From NCBI GenBank assembly GCA_021732245.1, contig JAKFVJ010000290.1:1-6996 (forward strand): a DNA stretch of 6,996 nucleotides. Direction: 5' to 3'. Source of the stretch: Candidatus Obscuribacterales bacterium. GTDB lineage: Bacteria > Cyanobacteriota > Vampirovibrionia > Obscuribacterales > Obscuribacteraceae. Positions 5,907-6,996 of the stretch are shown here, piece after piece. The notes under the pieces are model-generated. The model saw nothing but the letters and a program-made list of their open reading frames with translations. It searched no databases and had not been told where the DNA came from. Each line of letters starts with the position of its first letter. Positions within the stretch are counted from its first letter, which is position 1. Both the position numbers and the translations under genes were made by a program.

Positions 5907-6996
5907 TTAGTTCTTGTAGGCGGACGGCGAAGTTGACTTTAGTGATGCTGCCGGAGTAGTGGCAACAATTTCCTTATTTAACACTTCAACAGCTTTGAGC
6001 AATTGAACATCTTTGCCATCGGTGGGGGCACGTTTGAAATTACTGAATGTCGGATCAATCCACCAAGGACCTTTTCCTTGTTTGTAATCATCTTCCTTCA
6101 AAACAATTTCAAAATCAGGCACGATACCAAGCTTGTTGATATCGGTGTCATTTGGTGTGAGATAACGAGCAATCGTCACATTTATACCGGAGCCATCGTC
6201 AAGTCTGTTAATAGCTTGGACTAACCCCTTACCGAACGACTTCTGACCAATTAATTTAGCGCGTCCATTGTCACGCAATGCGCCGCTCAAGATTTCACTG
6301 GCTGAAGCTGATCCCGGATTGATTAAAACAACCATGGGTAATTTGCTTACCGAGCCGGAATTGGCCATCTGCGATGTTTTGTAACCGTCAGCATCAATTG
6401 TCGAAACAATTACGCCGGAATCGATAAACATATTGGCAATATCAATTGCATTGGACAGTAATCCACCGGGATTGTTTCTCAAATCAAGAACAATTCCTTT
6501 GATATTTTTGCCGGCCAATTCCTTGATAGTTTCACGCATTTCCGCGTTGGCTTTCGAAGAAATGAATGTATCAAGTCGGATATAACCAATACCGCCCGGC
6601 AAAACAGTATGGCTAGCTACTGCCTTAATTGGAATCTCAGCGCGAGTGAGAGTAATTTTCTTCTTTTCAGTACCGCGAGCAATAGTGATTATCACCTTGG
6701 TGTTAATCGGTCCACGAATCTGTTTTACAACTTGATCCAGCGATTGTCCTTTGACAGGCTTGTTATCAACTTCAATAATTTCATCACCCGGCATGATGTT
6801 GGCGTTATAAGCCGGAGTATTTTCAATTGGAGCAATTACAACGACTCTCTGCTCTTTATTCATGCCAAGTTGCATGCCTACGCCAAAAAGGTGAGCCTCT
6901 ATTTGCGATTTCTCTTCATCAAACGCATCGCGATTTAAAAAGCGTGTATAAGGATCGCCCAAACTGGCAAGCATTGTTTCAATGGCTTTACATGCG
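5907..6996 (-). CDS. S41-family C-terminal processing peptidase (CtpA/Prc-like), N-terminus outside window
   Basis: The frame remains open to the window edge, reading ACKAIET before the internal Met at 6974, so the N-terminal export signal and start are missing. Counting from that Met, residues 1-25 hold the family motif MLASLGDPYTRFL. A PDZ domain follows (about 28-112, with APIENTPAYNANIMPGDEI), then the S41 protease core: IVLDLRNNPGG (161-171), nucleophile Ser224 in NPGSASASEI, Asp235 in ALRDNGRA, and general-base Lys249 in SFGKGLVQ. The Ser-Lys spacing of 25 equals that of E. coli Prc and D1 protease. Such enzymes work in the periplasm or lumen and cleave exported or membrane proteins near their C-termini. 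The tail after about 310 is low in complexity (TTPAASLKSTSPSAYKN). The sensor kinase reading frame overlaps or closely follows its stop, so it probably leads the operon with the KdpDE-like pair. Confidence 0.92.
   Translation of the reverse strand, partial: ACKAIETMLASLGDPYTRFLNRDAFDEEKSQIEAHLFGVGMQLGMNKEQRVVVIAPIENTPAYNANIMPGDEIIEVDNKPVKGQSLDQVVKQIRGPINTKVIITIARGTEKKKITLTRAEIPIKAVASHTVLPGGIGYIRLDTFISSKANAEMRETIKELAGKNIKGIVLDLRNNPGGLLSNAIDIANMFIDSGVIVSTIDADGYKTSQMANSGSVSKLPMVVLINPGSASASEILSGALRDNGRAKLIGQKSFGKGLVQAINRLDDGSGINVTIARYLTPNDTDINKLGIVPDFEIVLKEDDYKQGKGPWWIDPTFSNFKRAPTDGKDVQLLKAVEVLNKEIVATTPAASLKSTSPSAYKN

Noticed and set aside
6609..6938. 109-codon plus-strand open frame inside the protease
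   Set aside because: It is opposite the PDZ domain of the S41 protease, has no family resemblance and is best explained as a shadow.

Overview
The window is about 7 kb of gene-dense bacterial DNA of moderate GC, with two convergent gene blocks. It carries a partial Fe/Mn superoxide dismutase, a YciA-like thioesterase, a CobA/BtuR-like corrinoid adenosyltransferase, a SAM methyltransferase, an APC-superfamily permease, a KdpE/KdpD-like two-component system and a partial S41 C-terminal processing protease. This mix fits a free-living, diderm-type bacterium, but no marker gene fixes the phylum. A deep lineage such as a non-photosynthetic relative of Cyanobacteria would fit, but that is a guess. 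No phage, transposase, CRISPR, tRNA or rRNA was seen. Several genes appear to start at TTG or GTG.

Plus strand, 1-2051. The C-terminal part of the superoxide dismutase (1-216) is followed by a 92-bp imperfect palindrome (235-326) of the intergenic 'TGTCAT-CTGAG...GAATCTC' repeat type. Then come a hotdog acyl-CoA thioesterase (347-727), the divergent corrinoid adenosyltransferase (778-1362) and a class I methyltransferase (1356-2051), whose start overlaps the adenosyltransferase stop by 7 bp. The last three genes look co-transcribed.

Minus strand, 6996-2053, read in the order of transcription: ctpA-like protease (incomplete at the window edge), a short KdpD-like sensor kinase, a KdpE-like response regulator, and a 12-TM permease distantly resembling KUP/KimA potassium importers. 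The protease, kinase and regulator are tightly packed and probably form one operon. The permease follows after an intergenic stretch holding a hairpin, a direct repeat resembling the E. coli KdpE operator (TTGACA-N5-TTGATA), a plausible -10 and a strong Shine-Dalgarno in front of a GTG start. The permease stop is 1 bp from the methyltransferase stop on the other strand.

The most interesting idea is that this KdpDE-type system, which has no kdpFABC genes in the window and a kinase without the usual N-terminal KdpD and USP domains, controls the neighbouring permease through that operator. This would be a compact ion- or osmo-responsive module. The motif and gene order are visible in the sequence; the regulatory link and the substrate are inferred.
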